Below are positions 30,778-36,165 of a stretch of 36,165 nucleotides of DNA, piece after piece. The DNA is from a virus. How positions within the stretch are numbered: position 1 is the first letter of the stretch; each line of letters begins with the position of its first letter. Location: the IMG/VR virus record IMGVR_UViG_3300042549_000828, positions 1 through 36,165 of that record. One strand, 5' to 3'. The notes under the pieces were generated by a model. The model did no database searches. It was given only the letters and a program-made list of their open reading frames with translations, and had not been told where the DNA came from. Made by a program: the position numbers and the translations under genes.

Positions 30778-31208
30778 TCTTGGATTTCGGGCTTCCCAAG
30801 TCTCTGTTTCGACATCTCAAACTGCTGGATGATCTTTAGCATATCCGGCGGTCTCCACCCGGACGGCTTTAGTATCTTGCCGTTCTCGTCCCGCATCACG
30901 GACCCGAGCTCTGGGTCGATCTTCTTTAGATTCGTGATCGTCACCTCATCCCACCCCCACTCCAAAGGCAGGTCCATGACCCTAGCCAGCCCGATTAAAA
31001 CCCACACAGAATCGCAGATCGCATCCAAGACATCAGCCTTTGCTATCTGCTCGTCTTGTTTATTCTCTGCTGCGTGGTAGTCGGCCATTCCCTTTTCTAG
31101 TTCGCCGATCTCTTCTCGAACCAGGTCCAAATAAAGTCCGACCCGCTTTGTGCTCGGGGTATGACCAGCGGCTTTCATAAAGGCATCGACATCGTAGAAC
31201 ATACTCAT
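30774..31208 (-). CDS. MazG-like nucleotide pyrophosphohydrolase
   Basis: A 144-residue protein of the all-alpha NTP-pyrophosphatase type. The metal-binding pattern REEIGELEKG (31-40) and KADVLDAICDSVWVLIGLA (57-75) matches the EExxE...D(x)2-3D signature. In phages such enzymes hydrolyse dNTPs, or ppGpp-like alarmones, and may help keep the host active. It lies in the leftward operon between recombination-type and small regulatory genes. Confidence 0.75.
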   Translation of the reverse strand: MSMFYDVDAFMKAAGHTPSTKRVGLYLDLVREEIGELEKGMADYHAAENKQDEQIAKADVLDAICDSVWVLIGLARVMDLPLEWGWDEVTITNLKKIDPELGSVMRDENGKILKPSGWRPPDMLKIIQQFEMSKQRLGKPEIQE

Positions 31209-31438
31209 TTGATCCCCATTTGTTTTCGGTATGTGTGCATCAGATCCTCGGTTAGGGTATCTAACTTTTCCTGCTGCTCTTCTAGTACATCCTTTATCGA
31301 CCAGAGAATTGATGACACGCTGGTGGTATCGCGCTCCGCTAGTAGTTCAAGTATTGCTATCGGGGCGGTCAGATCAATAGATATTTCCTCTACTAAAAAC
31401 GCCGCTCTGTAAGATGTAAGTTCAGAAGGGGAGGTCAT
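31205..31438 (-). CDS. Small helical protein of unknown function
   Basis: A 77-residue protein starting MTSPSELTSYRAAF. ATG 31438 is chosen because GGAG lies eight bases upstream, while the ATG at 31453 has no site. It overlaps the upstream gene by 17 bases and the next by four (ATGA). It contains a coiled-coil-like helix. No family recognised. Confidence 0.6.
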   Translation of the reverse strand: MTSPSELTSYRAAFLVEEISIDLTAPIAILELLAERDTTSVSSILWSIKDVLEEQQEKLDTLTEDLMHTYRKQMGIK

Positions 31439-31643
31439 CTGGTATCTCCGCAAAGTCCGGTGATTTTGCCTTGCGAGGCTCTTGAACCTTCAGGCTCATA
31501 AACTTACCTGTCTTGCCTTCCCTGATCCATGCCGCGAGCTCGTACTCCTTGCCGTCCACATTGATCTTGCCCTTGTAGGCGGGAGCCTTCTCGTTCTCAG
31601 ACTCGTTCTTAAACAAAACCCCAGAATTAGTGTTGTCGTACAT
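31422..31643 (-). CDS. Small OB-fold-like protein (possible DNA-binding protein)
   Basis: A 73-residue protein with YKGKINVDGKEYELAAWIRE and GKTGKFMSLKVQEPRKA, the strand pattern of small OB-like proteins that are widespread in phages and sometimes annotated as ssDNA-binding or DUF736-like. A single-stranded DNA binding role would fit next to the recombination genes, but the match is by pattern only. Confidence 0.55.
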   Translation of the reverse strand: MYDNTNSGVLFKNESENEKAPAYKGKINVDGKEYELAAWIREGKTGKFMSLKVQEPRKAKSPDFAEIPDDLPF

Positions 31644-31836
31644 TTTTGTTCCTCACTTTATAAGCGGCAAAGTTCTTGCCATTTTTGTGGATTGTTTTTT
31701 TGCTGACGGTGTAACCCTCGCGCTTTAGGTCTAGAATCCTTGCGGCCAGGCGTAAGCACCCGCAACCCAAATACGCGTCAAGCGGCGTAATCCATTTCCG
31801 CTTTCCTTCCTTTAGCACCCACTCGGTCTGTGTCAT
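31627..31836 (-). CDS. Small helix-turn-helix protein
   Basis: A 69-residue protein (MTQTEWVLKEGKRKWITPLD start). The GCLRLAARILDLKREGYTVS segment and a strand with KNGKNFAAYKV match the small winged HTH family that is frequent in phages and follows an xTPLDA-x-x-x-G-CxRLAARI pattern. ATG 31836 is preferred to 31851 because it forms an ATGA overlap with the stop of the membrane gene upstream. It may regulate phage transcription. Confidence 0.7.
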   Translation of the reverse strand: MTQTEWVLKEGKRKWITPLDAYLGCGCLRLAARILDLKREGYTVSKKTIHKNGKNFAAYKVRNKNVRQH

Positions 31837-31976
31837 CTTGCAGCCATCCATAGTCCGACATTAGAAAAGGCATAACCTAGAAACGCTATGCCTAGCCCCT
31901 GTTTACCCTCTAGCAAAAGACTTACTCCGACCACGAGGTAAACAAACCCTATCGCGGCTATCAGCCACGCCGCCAC
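31833..31976 (-). CDS. 47-residue two-helix membrane protein
   Basis: The translated product reads MAAWLIAAIGFVYLVVGVSL, a short linker with Glu-Gly-Lys-Gln, then GLGIAFLGYAFSNVGLWMAA. This is two transmembrane segments with a tight turn, a pattern I associate with small phage membrane proteins. GTG 31976 is used; the ribosome site is weak. The start overlaps the previous micropeptide by 16 bases and the end couples as ATGA to the HTH gene. Possible antiholin or envelope protein; unproven. Confidence 0.6.
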   Translation of the reverse strand: MAAWLIAAIGFVYLVVGVSLLLEGKQGLGIAFLGYAFSNVGLWMAAR

Positions 31977-32038
31977 TCAAGCCACCCTGAGAGTATTACT
32001 ACCCCAATTAGAAACAATGTAAATTTAAGTGCGCTCAT
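31961..32038 (-). CDS. 25-residue membrane micropeptide
   Basis: MSALKFTLFLIGVVILSGWL followed by EWRRG is one transmembrane helix with a basic C-terminus. It starts at ATG 32038, 11 bases downstream of the previous stop, and overlaps the next membrane gene by 16 bases. Similar in kind to the micropeptides at 3505 and 4157. Confidence 0.5.
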   Translation of the reverse strand: MSALKFTLFLIGVVILSGWLEWRRG

Positions 32039-32048
32039 GGCTGTAAAA

Positions 32049-32234
32049 CTAATGGCTAGTGATTCGCTCATACCGTTCTTCTCCTCGTTTCATGGTTTCC
32101 CAAAACAACTCATAAAAGTGTTCAGCGTTTTCTGTGTCGTTTGCCATCTCCTGCCGTAGAGCATCTTCTAGCAAAATGAGTTGTATTAACGCTTGTTCTA
32201 ACACCGCAATTTTTATCATGTTGTCGTAGATCAT
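32049..32234 (-). CDS. Small helical protein of unknown function
   Basis: A 61-residue acidic, Glu-rich helical protein (start MIYDNMIKIAVLEQALIQLI). The ATG overlaps the stop of the exonuclease gene as ATGA, so it is translated with it. The position suggests an accessory to recombination, but no motif is seen. Confidence 0.65.
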   Translation of the reverse strand: MIYDNMIKIAVLEQALIQLILLEDALRQEMANDTENAEHFYELFWETMKRGEERYERITSH

Positions 32235-32827
32235 TCCATTTCCTTGGCGACCGCTGCTAGGAACTGCTGAATCTTTTCTAGCATCTCGTCCATTTCTGCC
32301 TGCTTGGGTTCAAACCGCACAATAAACAACTGCTTGGATTCCGAAACACGGTCATCAAAACTTACAAAGTCCACCCACTTCCTGCCGGTGCAGGCAAGCT
32401 GGCACATCATTTGTCGCTTGTACTGTGTTGGGGGTTTTTGATCGTGTCTATAACGCAAATGTGTTGACGATCTCGGGCACTTGATTTCGATGAGCCCGTC
32501 ATCCCCGACCAGTCCGTCAGGAGAAGCGCCAAAGTACGCGATTGTTGGGTGGAGCCAGAATCCCGTTTGGCTGACAAAAGTCCCGGTGTGGGCCTCGTAT
32601 GCTGCTCGGGCGATGGGTTCCTTTTCGGTTCCTCTGAGCATATCAGAGTTGGTGTAGGACTCCTCTTGCTGGCCGGTTTCACGCTCTGCGACTAACTGCC
32701 AAAAGTAGTTTTGGTATGCCGCCGTTGTCTCGGCAGCGCACATATCATTGGCTCGTGATGCTGTCCCGCATCCCAGTCGAGCCTTGTGCCATTCTTCGGA
32801 CCCCTGCTGTATTTCTTTCGAGTTCAC
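32231..32827 (-). CDS. Lambda-exonuclease/YqaJ-type 5'-3' exonuclease
   Basis: A 198-residue nuclease of the PD-(D/E)XK type. QGSEEWHKARLGCGTAS (8-24) is the conserved N-terminal motif, GTEKEPIARAAYE (66-78) the helix with catalytic Glu, and ASPDGLVGDDGLIEIKC (101-117) the Asp104 ... Glu114-x-Lys116 active site. It digests the 5' strand of duplex ends to give 3' single strands for annealing, and pairs functionally with the Rad52/Erf-like protein at 1327-1827. GTG start with GAGGAG eight bases upstream. It overlaps the Q-like gene by 83 bases. Confidence 0.9.
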   Translation of the reverse strand: MNSKEIQQGSEEWHKARLGCGTASRANDMCAAETTAAYQNYFWQLVAERETGQQEESYTNSDMLRGTEKEPIARAAYEAHTGTFVSQTGFWLHPTIAYFGASPDGLVGDDGLIEIKCPRSSTHLRYRHDQKPPTQYKRQMMCQLACTGRKWVDFVSFDDRVSESKQLFIVRFEPKQAEMDEMLEKIQQFLAAVAKEME

Positions 32828-33158
32828 GACCTAATCTCCTCTTTGCACTAATGAGTTCCGCTTCAAGCCGATCAACGGAAATCCTCAGTCTTTGCGCTAC
32901 ATTGTGTTTTCGGTGGTACGGATACTGTATGTATACTGCCTTCAAAACCCGCCTGCTTATATCAGGGAGAACCCTAATTGCATTTTCTATAATTTGCCCG
33001 TCCAGAATGTCGGGTTCGTACTTGGGGTCTTCGCCCTCAAAAACATCATCTGATTCGTAGCTGCCTTCAGCGGAAGCGCATCTAGTGGGAACCTCTGGAC
33101 CGAGGTGTCCCCACATACAGTAAAAAGCCCAGTTTCTTAGTCGGTCTTCCGAAACCAT
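32745..33158 (-). CDS. Q-antiterminator-like / sigma4-like protein
   Basis: A 137-residue protein. It begins MVSEDRLRNWAFYCMWG with an early CASAEG segment, as in Q-type proteins of proteobacterial phages. Residues 55-110 form a sigma-region-4-like helix-turn-helix (LPDISRRVLKAVYIQYPYHR, NVAQRLRISVDRLEAELISA). Q proteins load onto RNA polymerase at the late promoter and allow read-through. The terminator at 4538-4573 is a natural target. The 3' end overlaps the exonuclease gene. Assignment is by composition and context. Confidence 0.5.
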   Translation of the reverse strand: MVSEDRLRNWAFYCMWGHLGPEVPTRCASAEGSYESDDVFEGEDPKYEPDILDGQIIENAIRVLPDISRRVLKAVYIQYPYHRKHNVAQRLRISVDRLEAELISAKRRLGRELERNTAGVRRMAQGSTGMRDSITSQ

Positions 33159-33820
33159 AGATCGTAGAGGTCGGGGCGGTGTGCCTTTATAACAGGTTTC
33201 GCGGATTCTATAAGATTTGTTGCGTCAAATCCACAAGTCTGGCTACCAACGTGGTGGACATAGGCCCGGCTTATAAAATGTCGCTTTCCCGCCTTTTGCA
33301 TATCCAGGCATTGCACATCGTCCGAGTACCAATTCAGGGGCAAAAAGTCGATCCAGTCGGATTTGTGGATATAGGCGCAGATTGGGGCAATGATGTCCGT
33401 CTCTAGGATCTTGTGCTCGCTGGCGTACTTGAACCACTCCATCCTGCCCTCGCCTAGTCGGATATTTTGGTATCCTCTTGCGTAGTCGCTTCGGCACGCG
33501 ACCCAGCCGAGGGGGATATTTTCACTTCTGAGAGCCGAAACATCCTCGGCAAGCGTCTGCCAGGTGTAGGGGGTGAACACGATGTCATCGTTGCAAACCA
33601 CCACCTCGTCCACCTCCTCGAAAGCCCGTTTTACCACGGTGTTATAAGCGTCACCAAAATTACTCGCTTCATTGAGCAAACTTACCGTCCTGTGCCTGGG
33701 CAGGATCAACTGGCTCCCCATCAGGTAGACGGTCACATCTCTCGGGACATATTCGGTAATGCTTGCGGCCAGGGTCACTATGCACTTGGCATTTACCGTG
33801 GCTATTGCGATGGCTTGCAT
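33137..33820 (-). CDS. Glycosyltransferase-like protein
   Basis: A 227-residue protein with a GT-A layout. A first strand (VTVYLMGSQLIL region) precedes VDEVVVCNDDIVFTPYTWQT, whose Asp-Asp sits where GT2 enzymes have Asp-x-Asp. NWYSDDVQCLDMQKAGKRHF with the ending HHVGSQT matches the second acidic motif. It overlaps both neighbours by about 20 bases. A third sugar-transfer-type gene in the genome, in the early leftward operon, suggests modification of nucleobases or host surface. Confidence 0.6.
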   Translation of the reverse strand: MQAIAIATVNAKCIVTLAASITEYVPRDVTVYLMGSQLILPRHRTVSLLNEASNFGDAYNTVVKRAFEEVDEVVVCNDDIVFTPYTWQTLAEDVSALRSENIPLGWVACRSDYARGYQNIRLGEGRMEWFKYASEHKILETDIIAPICAYIHKSDWIDFLPLNWYSDDVQCLDMQKAGKRHFISRAYVHHVGSQTCGFDATNLIESAKPVIKAHRPDLYDLWFRKTD

Positions 33821-34086
33821 AGCTCTAAAACCTCCTCTAGTAGCTCTTGTTCTGTAAACCCGTAATGCTTTGGGAAGCCCTTGGTCCCTAGTCCATGAAC
33901 TCCAGTCTTGCCTCTATGGTGCTCGGGGCAGAGAGGAATCGCATGGTAATGACTACTGCGGCCCCATCCCTGTCCGGCGCGGAGGTGGTGGATTTCAGCA
34001 GGCGTTCCAGGGTATCCCAATCGCTTGCAGACAATACAACCGAGTTCTGAGACTCGTGACAAATGCTGCTTTTCATCTTTGGTCAC
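33802..34086 (-). CDS. Ref-like/HNH RecA-associated nuclease
   Basis: A 94-residue zinc protein. The pattern GCIVC (Cys17, Cys20), AEIHHLRAGQGWG (His33, His34) and IPLCPEHH (Cys53, His56, His57), then GVHGLG, follows the P1 Ref and related recombination-enhancing nucleases. Such enzymes nick DNA guided by RecA filaments. It is the neighbour of ninB, as in lambdoid nin regions. GTG start. Confidence 0.8.
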   Translation of the reverse strand: MTKDEKQHLSRVSELGCIVCKRLGYPGTPAEIHHLRAGQGWGRSSHYHAIPLCPEHHRGKTGVHGLGTKGFPKHYGFTEQELLEEVLELCKPSQ

Positions 34087-34432
34087 TCAACCTTACCTCG
34101 TGCTCGATAGCCCAATGTGTGACTTTATCTACATATTCAGAAAACTGCTCTAGCGTCATTTTCGAGGAGCTCGGCGGGCTAACGTGCAGGCTTCCGTCTG
34201 GTAGTTCTTGCACCTGATCTGGCAAAAACAATTGTTTGAAATAAACGTGCCAGATACTTGGCTCATACGCTTTGCCATGCACGACCTGTACTGAAATGTC
34301 TGACAATATCGCCCAGTACAGACGATTTTGTTCTAAAGACCGTTTGGCGGGTTTAACCTCTATAACATGACCATCAGGCGCAGAATCCACCATCTGATGT
34401 GCGATCTCTCGGTTGTATTTTGTGAGAATCAT
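34073..34432 (-). CDS. ninB: NinB-like recombination protein
   Basis: A 119-residue protein. RSLEQNRLYWAILSDISVQV, the Trp-His (SIWHVYFKQLFLP) and SSSKMTLEQFSEYV followed by THWAIEHEVRL are the signature of NinB (lambda Orf), a recombination mediator that loads recombinase on SSB-coated DNA. ATG 34432 forms the ATGA overlap with the upstream stop; the longer frame to 34447 would extend into the neighbour. It lies next to a Ref-like nuclease. Confidence 0.88.
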   Translation of the reverse strand: MILTKYNREIAHQMVDSAPDGHVIEVKPAKRSLEQNRLYWAILSDISVQVVHGKAYEPSIWHVYFKQLFLPDQVQELPDGSLHVSPPSSSKMTLEQFSEYVDKVTHWAIEHEVRLSDQR

Positions 34433-35245
34433 TCGCCGCAGAAACACTCTATTGAGTCGTCAAACATATCACTTTGCCTGTCCACAAAGTTGTGGATGTC
34501 GGCATAGCGTGGCCGGTCAATCCTAAACCTATTGCCGTCCCCTATTGTTTGGGTAGCCGCCCATTCTTCTTGTTTTGCCCACCAGACCGCCCGTTCCGGT
34601 TTCTGAGCCACTAGGGTCAAAATCTTAGGCAAAGCCTTCAGAAAACACAAATCGCAGTTCCCGCCTATTGTTTCTCCGTTGACCACGGGTAGTTGCAGGT
34701 CAAAGTCATTGTTTGCCCAAAACTCTAAAACTTCAGATTTTTGTACGCCAGCACTATATAACGGCATGACCGGGGTTTCGCTCTTATGATCTGGCTTCAT
34801 CTTCACGGCCCGGCGTTGCTCGTCAGCCCGTATGCCAATCATATTGTCCCACTCTTCCCATCCAAGGCTTTGTAAGTAGCGGCGCATGGTGCGTATTTTA
34901 AGTTCCACCGTACAAAACCTAGCCCGTGTATTTGGGAGCATCTTGCGGTGTTGGATAATGTATTCAAACGGTTCCCCCCCCCCTCGATGCCGACTCATAA
35001 TCCACAACCTCAAACTTGGAGTCTGGCCGGTACTCTAACCAAACAATCGGCACATTCCACTTTGTCTCGCAGGCATGGATAAAGTCTAAAGTCGCTTCAT
35101 CTTCTTTTCCTGTATTACAAAACAACACCCGCGCACAGTCTGGCAATCCTTTGTTTTCCTGCAAAACTTTCCACAACAGATAAGCAGAAGTCCGGCCACC
35201 AGAAAAACTAATAGCGGTATTGTCTGTAATCAGAAACGGGTTCAT
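34429..35245 (-). CDS. PAPS-reductase/ATP-pyrophosphatase-like protein, split by a frameshift
   Basis: Two frames make one gene. The first (35245-34964) encodes the N-terminal part with the PP-loop SGGRTS (15-20), LFCNTGKEDEATLDF and VVDYESAS. The second (up to 35013, to 34429) continues with EPFEYIIQHRKML, the CTVELK motif, and C-terminal cysteines (NCDLC, CFC). The switch happens at ten G on the minus strand (34983-34974); nine G would give one frame of 271 residues. Such phage proteins resemble PAPS reductases but may thiolate or modify nucleic acid. Whether the frameshift is real, slippage-corrected or a sequencing error cannot be told. Confidence 0.75.
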
Positions 35246-35757
35246 GCAGCCTTGATACTTTTCTGCATAACCGCTGCTCTAAACTCAGGAAAGGTTCTGT
35301 AAGCAGATGGGTCTAAACCGAGTTCTTTTCCTTTGGCTTCGATTCCGCTTGCGGTTTCGTGCCATGGTTTCTCGTTTACGACACCGACTAACTTTACTTC
35401 TGTCTCGTCATTCCAGCGGTGGCCGCGCAGCCAAGAGCCGGGCAAAGGAATAAAACCACGCAACCAGGCATCTGACTGCGACTGTTTTGTAATTGCGGTT
35501 ATAAGAACAGACAAACTCGGTCTAGCAAGAATTGTCTGTTGCCAGGCTTTTTTAGCGTCTGGGCGATTTTGTTTTTTAGGGTAAGCATCCCAAAACTCAG
35601 AAAACAATTTGAGATCATCTGAGTGTTTTTGTAATTCTTTTTGTATAGCTGTAATGGCTTTTTCTCGCTTTGCTTCCCAGCGTTCACGATCTGCCTTTGG
35701 ATATACCTCAAGGTATCTTTTTAACTTCTCAAGTAGTTCTGTGCTCATGCCGCCCAT
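35242..35757 (-). CDS. Replication-associated protein (DnaT/replisome-organiser-like)
   Basis: A 171-residue protein. LFSEFWDAYPKKQNRPDAKKAWQQ (residues 51-74, here cut for length) and DAWLRGFIPLPGSWLRGHRW (97-116) are the repeated signature of phage replication proteins that carry a DnaT-like tail. Here the usual N-terminal winged helix is absent or replaced by a coiled coil. The first gene of the leftward operon, with its 5' leader at 35758-35978. ATG 35748 is an alternative start. It may recruit host helicase; it is the only replication-type gene seen. Confidence 0.6.
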   Translation of the reverse strand: MGGMSTELLEKLKRYLEVYPKADRERWEAKREKAITAIQKELQKHSDDLKLFSEFWDAYPKKQNRPDAKKAWQQTILARPSLSVLITAITKQSQSDAWLRGFIPLPGSWLRGHRWNDETEVKLVGVVNEKPWHETASGIEAKGKELGLDPSAYRTFPEFRAAVMQKSIKAA

Positions 35758-35798
35758 TGTCGCGCAAGTTATAGTCTTTTCTACCTAGCATTTACCCT

Positions 35799-35846
35799 AC
35801 CTGTCACCCAAACTGCCCCCTACCCCAAACAGAGTATGAGACAGGC
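35799..35846 (-). promoter_or_regulatory. Alternative-pairing element (possible expression platform)
   Basis: GCCUGUC at 35846-35840 can pair either upstream with ACAGGU (35978-35973, six pairs, closing the structured RNA) or downstream with GACAGGU (35805-35799, seven pairs). The two pairings exclude each other, which is the arrangement of a switch. The downstream hairpin lacks a U-tract, so if it works it would act on translation or read-through rather than as a classical terminator. Confidence 0.4.
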
Positions 35847-35978
35847 TAGGCGTCACCCCCGGTCTGTGCCGGACTCCCATGCTACGGACTAAAACCGTAT
35901 ACCCTCGACTTGGGAGTGCTGCCAGTCGCAGGATTCTTGCGGATTTGCACCGGCTCACAAACTTCGTGGCTTACCTGT
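35840..35978 (-). ncRNA. Multibranched structured RNA, cobalamin-riboswitch-like
   Basis: In minus-strand order the RNA shows a closing stem ACAGGU (35978-35973) with GCCUGU (35846-35841), then a CAC/GUG hairpin (35967-35955). Next is CCGGUGCAAAUCCG (35953-35940), which resembles the GGUGAAAAUCC loop of cobalamin riboswitches. CUGC-GACUG-GCAG (35931-35919) resembles their CCCGCAACUG-type stem. A 7-bp stem ACUCCCA/UGGGAGU (35917-35911 with 35879-35873) encloses UACGG/CCGUA with a 7-base loop, and CCGG/CCGG (35872-35859) follows. It lies in the 5' leader of the leftward operon. The class is a hypothesis: the loops match, but the extent of helices departs from the usual model. Confidence 0.45.
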
Positions 35979-36035
35979 ACCCTTTTCTTCCGCGCTGCCG
36001 GGTTAGGCCCTTGCTGTCGTGCGGAGTACGGTCGG

Positions 36036-36134
36036 AAAATAAAAAACCCCTTAGTGAGACTTGGGCTTGACAGGCCAGCACCCGACACAGGTGAAGTGCA
36101 TAACAAGCCTCACTAAGAGGTTCTTTCCTGTGTC
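36036..36134 (-). terminator. Intrinsic terminator with an interlocked (pseudoknot-type) second stem
   Basis: Read leftward, a 14-base arm (36120-36107) pairs with 36060-36047 through 14 consecutive pairs including two G-U pairs. It is followed directly by a U-rich tract (36046-36036, ten of eleven U). This fits a rho-independent terminator for the leftward gene 140-448, which stops 46 bases upstream of the structure. A second 8-bp complementarity, GACACAGG (36134-36127) with CCTGTGTC (36091-36084), interlocks with the first stem in the order A-B-A'-B', the topology of an H-type pseudoknot. The 46-base loop between the main arms also contains a small GGC/GCC hairpin. The same bases occur at 1-94. 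Confidence 0.65.
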
Positions 36135-36165
36135 AATGTGCCGGTTCGTCACTTCCGACACCGCT
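36041..36165. repeat. Terminal redundancy of the contig (copy 2)
   Basis: Exact copy of bases 1-125. Joining the two copies makes the leftward gene at 140-448 run on into the noncoding region 36040-35758 and then into the leftward operon. Confidence 0.95.

Larger units (their letters stand above)
35758..36040 (-). promoter_or_regulatory. Noncoding leader / control region of the leftward operon
   Basis: A 283-bp region without a convincing gene. It contains the multibranched RNA at 35840-35978, an alternative pairing partner at 35799-35805, and a TATAAC box on the minus strand (35774-35769) close to the first gene but without a clear -35. No strong promoter is visible between the terminator (36036) and the RNA, so leftward transcription may enter by read-through from the promoter at 455-484. 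Confidence 0.55.

Noticed and set aside
35883-35899. A 5-bp stem with a seven-base loop resembling a tRNA anticodon arm on the minus strand (UUA in the anticodon place)
   Set aside because: No T arm with GGTTCRA, no matching acceptor stem and no D arm around it; it fits better as an inner hairpin of the larger RNA.

Overview
The window looks like one complete genome of a virulent-looking, podovirus-type tailed phage (Caudoviricetes), assembled as a circle. Bases 1-125 recur exactly at 36041-36165, so the unit is about 36,040 bp. Evidence for a podovirus is a P22-like portal, an SU10-type capsid protein, a head-to-tail adaptor, a stopper/propeller protein and four large Gln/Ala/Gly-rich ejection-type proteins, with no tape measure, tail tube or sheath. 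The style of the small genes (repeated LAQPEQE linkers, NinB, a Ref-like nuclease, lambda-type exonuclease, Q-like protein) suggests a proteobacterial host, most likely a freshwater Burkholderiales relative; this is inference. I found no integrase, repressor, DNA polymerase, helicase, primase or RNA polymerase, so the phage probably uses the host replisome and transcriptase.

Layout. (1) A control region spans 35758-36040 and 1-139 plus 464-569. It holds a leftward promoter that appears to start exactly at an ATG (448), a 25-bp palindromic operator, a rightward early promoter, a pseudoknot-like intrinsic terminator and a multibranched RNA in the leader of the leftward operon that resembles a cobalamin riboswitch. 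(2) A rightward early operon (570-4455) carries tightly coupled small genes: a Rad52/Erf-like annealing protein, two winged-helix proteins, a zinc-ribbon protein and several membrane micropeptides. (3) A weak promoter followed by an intrinsic terminator (4459-4573) resembles a Q-dependent late promoter. (4) The late operon (4584-30086) runs from small basic proteins and a HiPIP-like protein through a sugar-transferase/methyltransferase block, terminase, portal, scaffold, capsid, adaptor and tail proteins, ejection proteins, fibres and a fibre chaperone. It ends with a proteasome-like Ntn hydrolase, a metallophosphoesterase, holin-like proteins and a lysozyme. (5) A leftward operon (35757 to 30066) encodes a replication-type protein, a PAPS-reductase-like protein broken at a run of ten G, NinB, a Ref-like nuclease, a glycosyltransferase, a Q-like protein, lambda-type exonuclease, membrane micropeptides, a MazG-like hydrolase and an HNH endonuclease.

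The genes seem to work as a lambda-like programme. Early operons run left and right from the 464-569 hub, recombination is supplied by an exonuclease and an annealing protein on opposite strands, and a Q-like product of the leftward operon would open the late operon by antitermination. The most novel part is the 420-bp noncoding region across the contig junction. Its RNA structures suggest that leftward expression is gated by an RNA element, possibly sensing a host metabolite.
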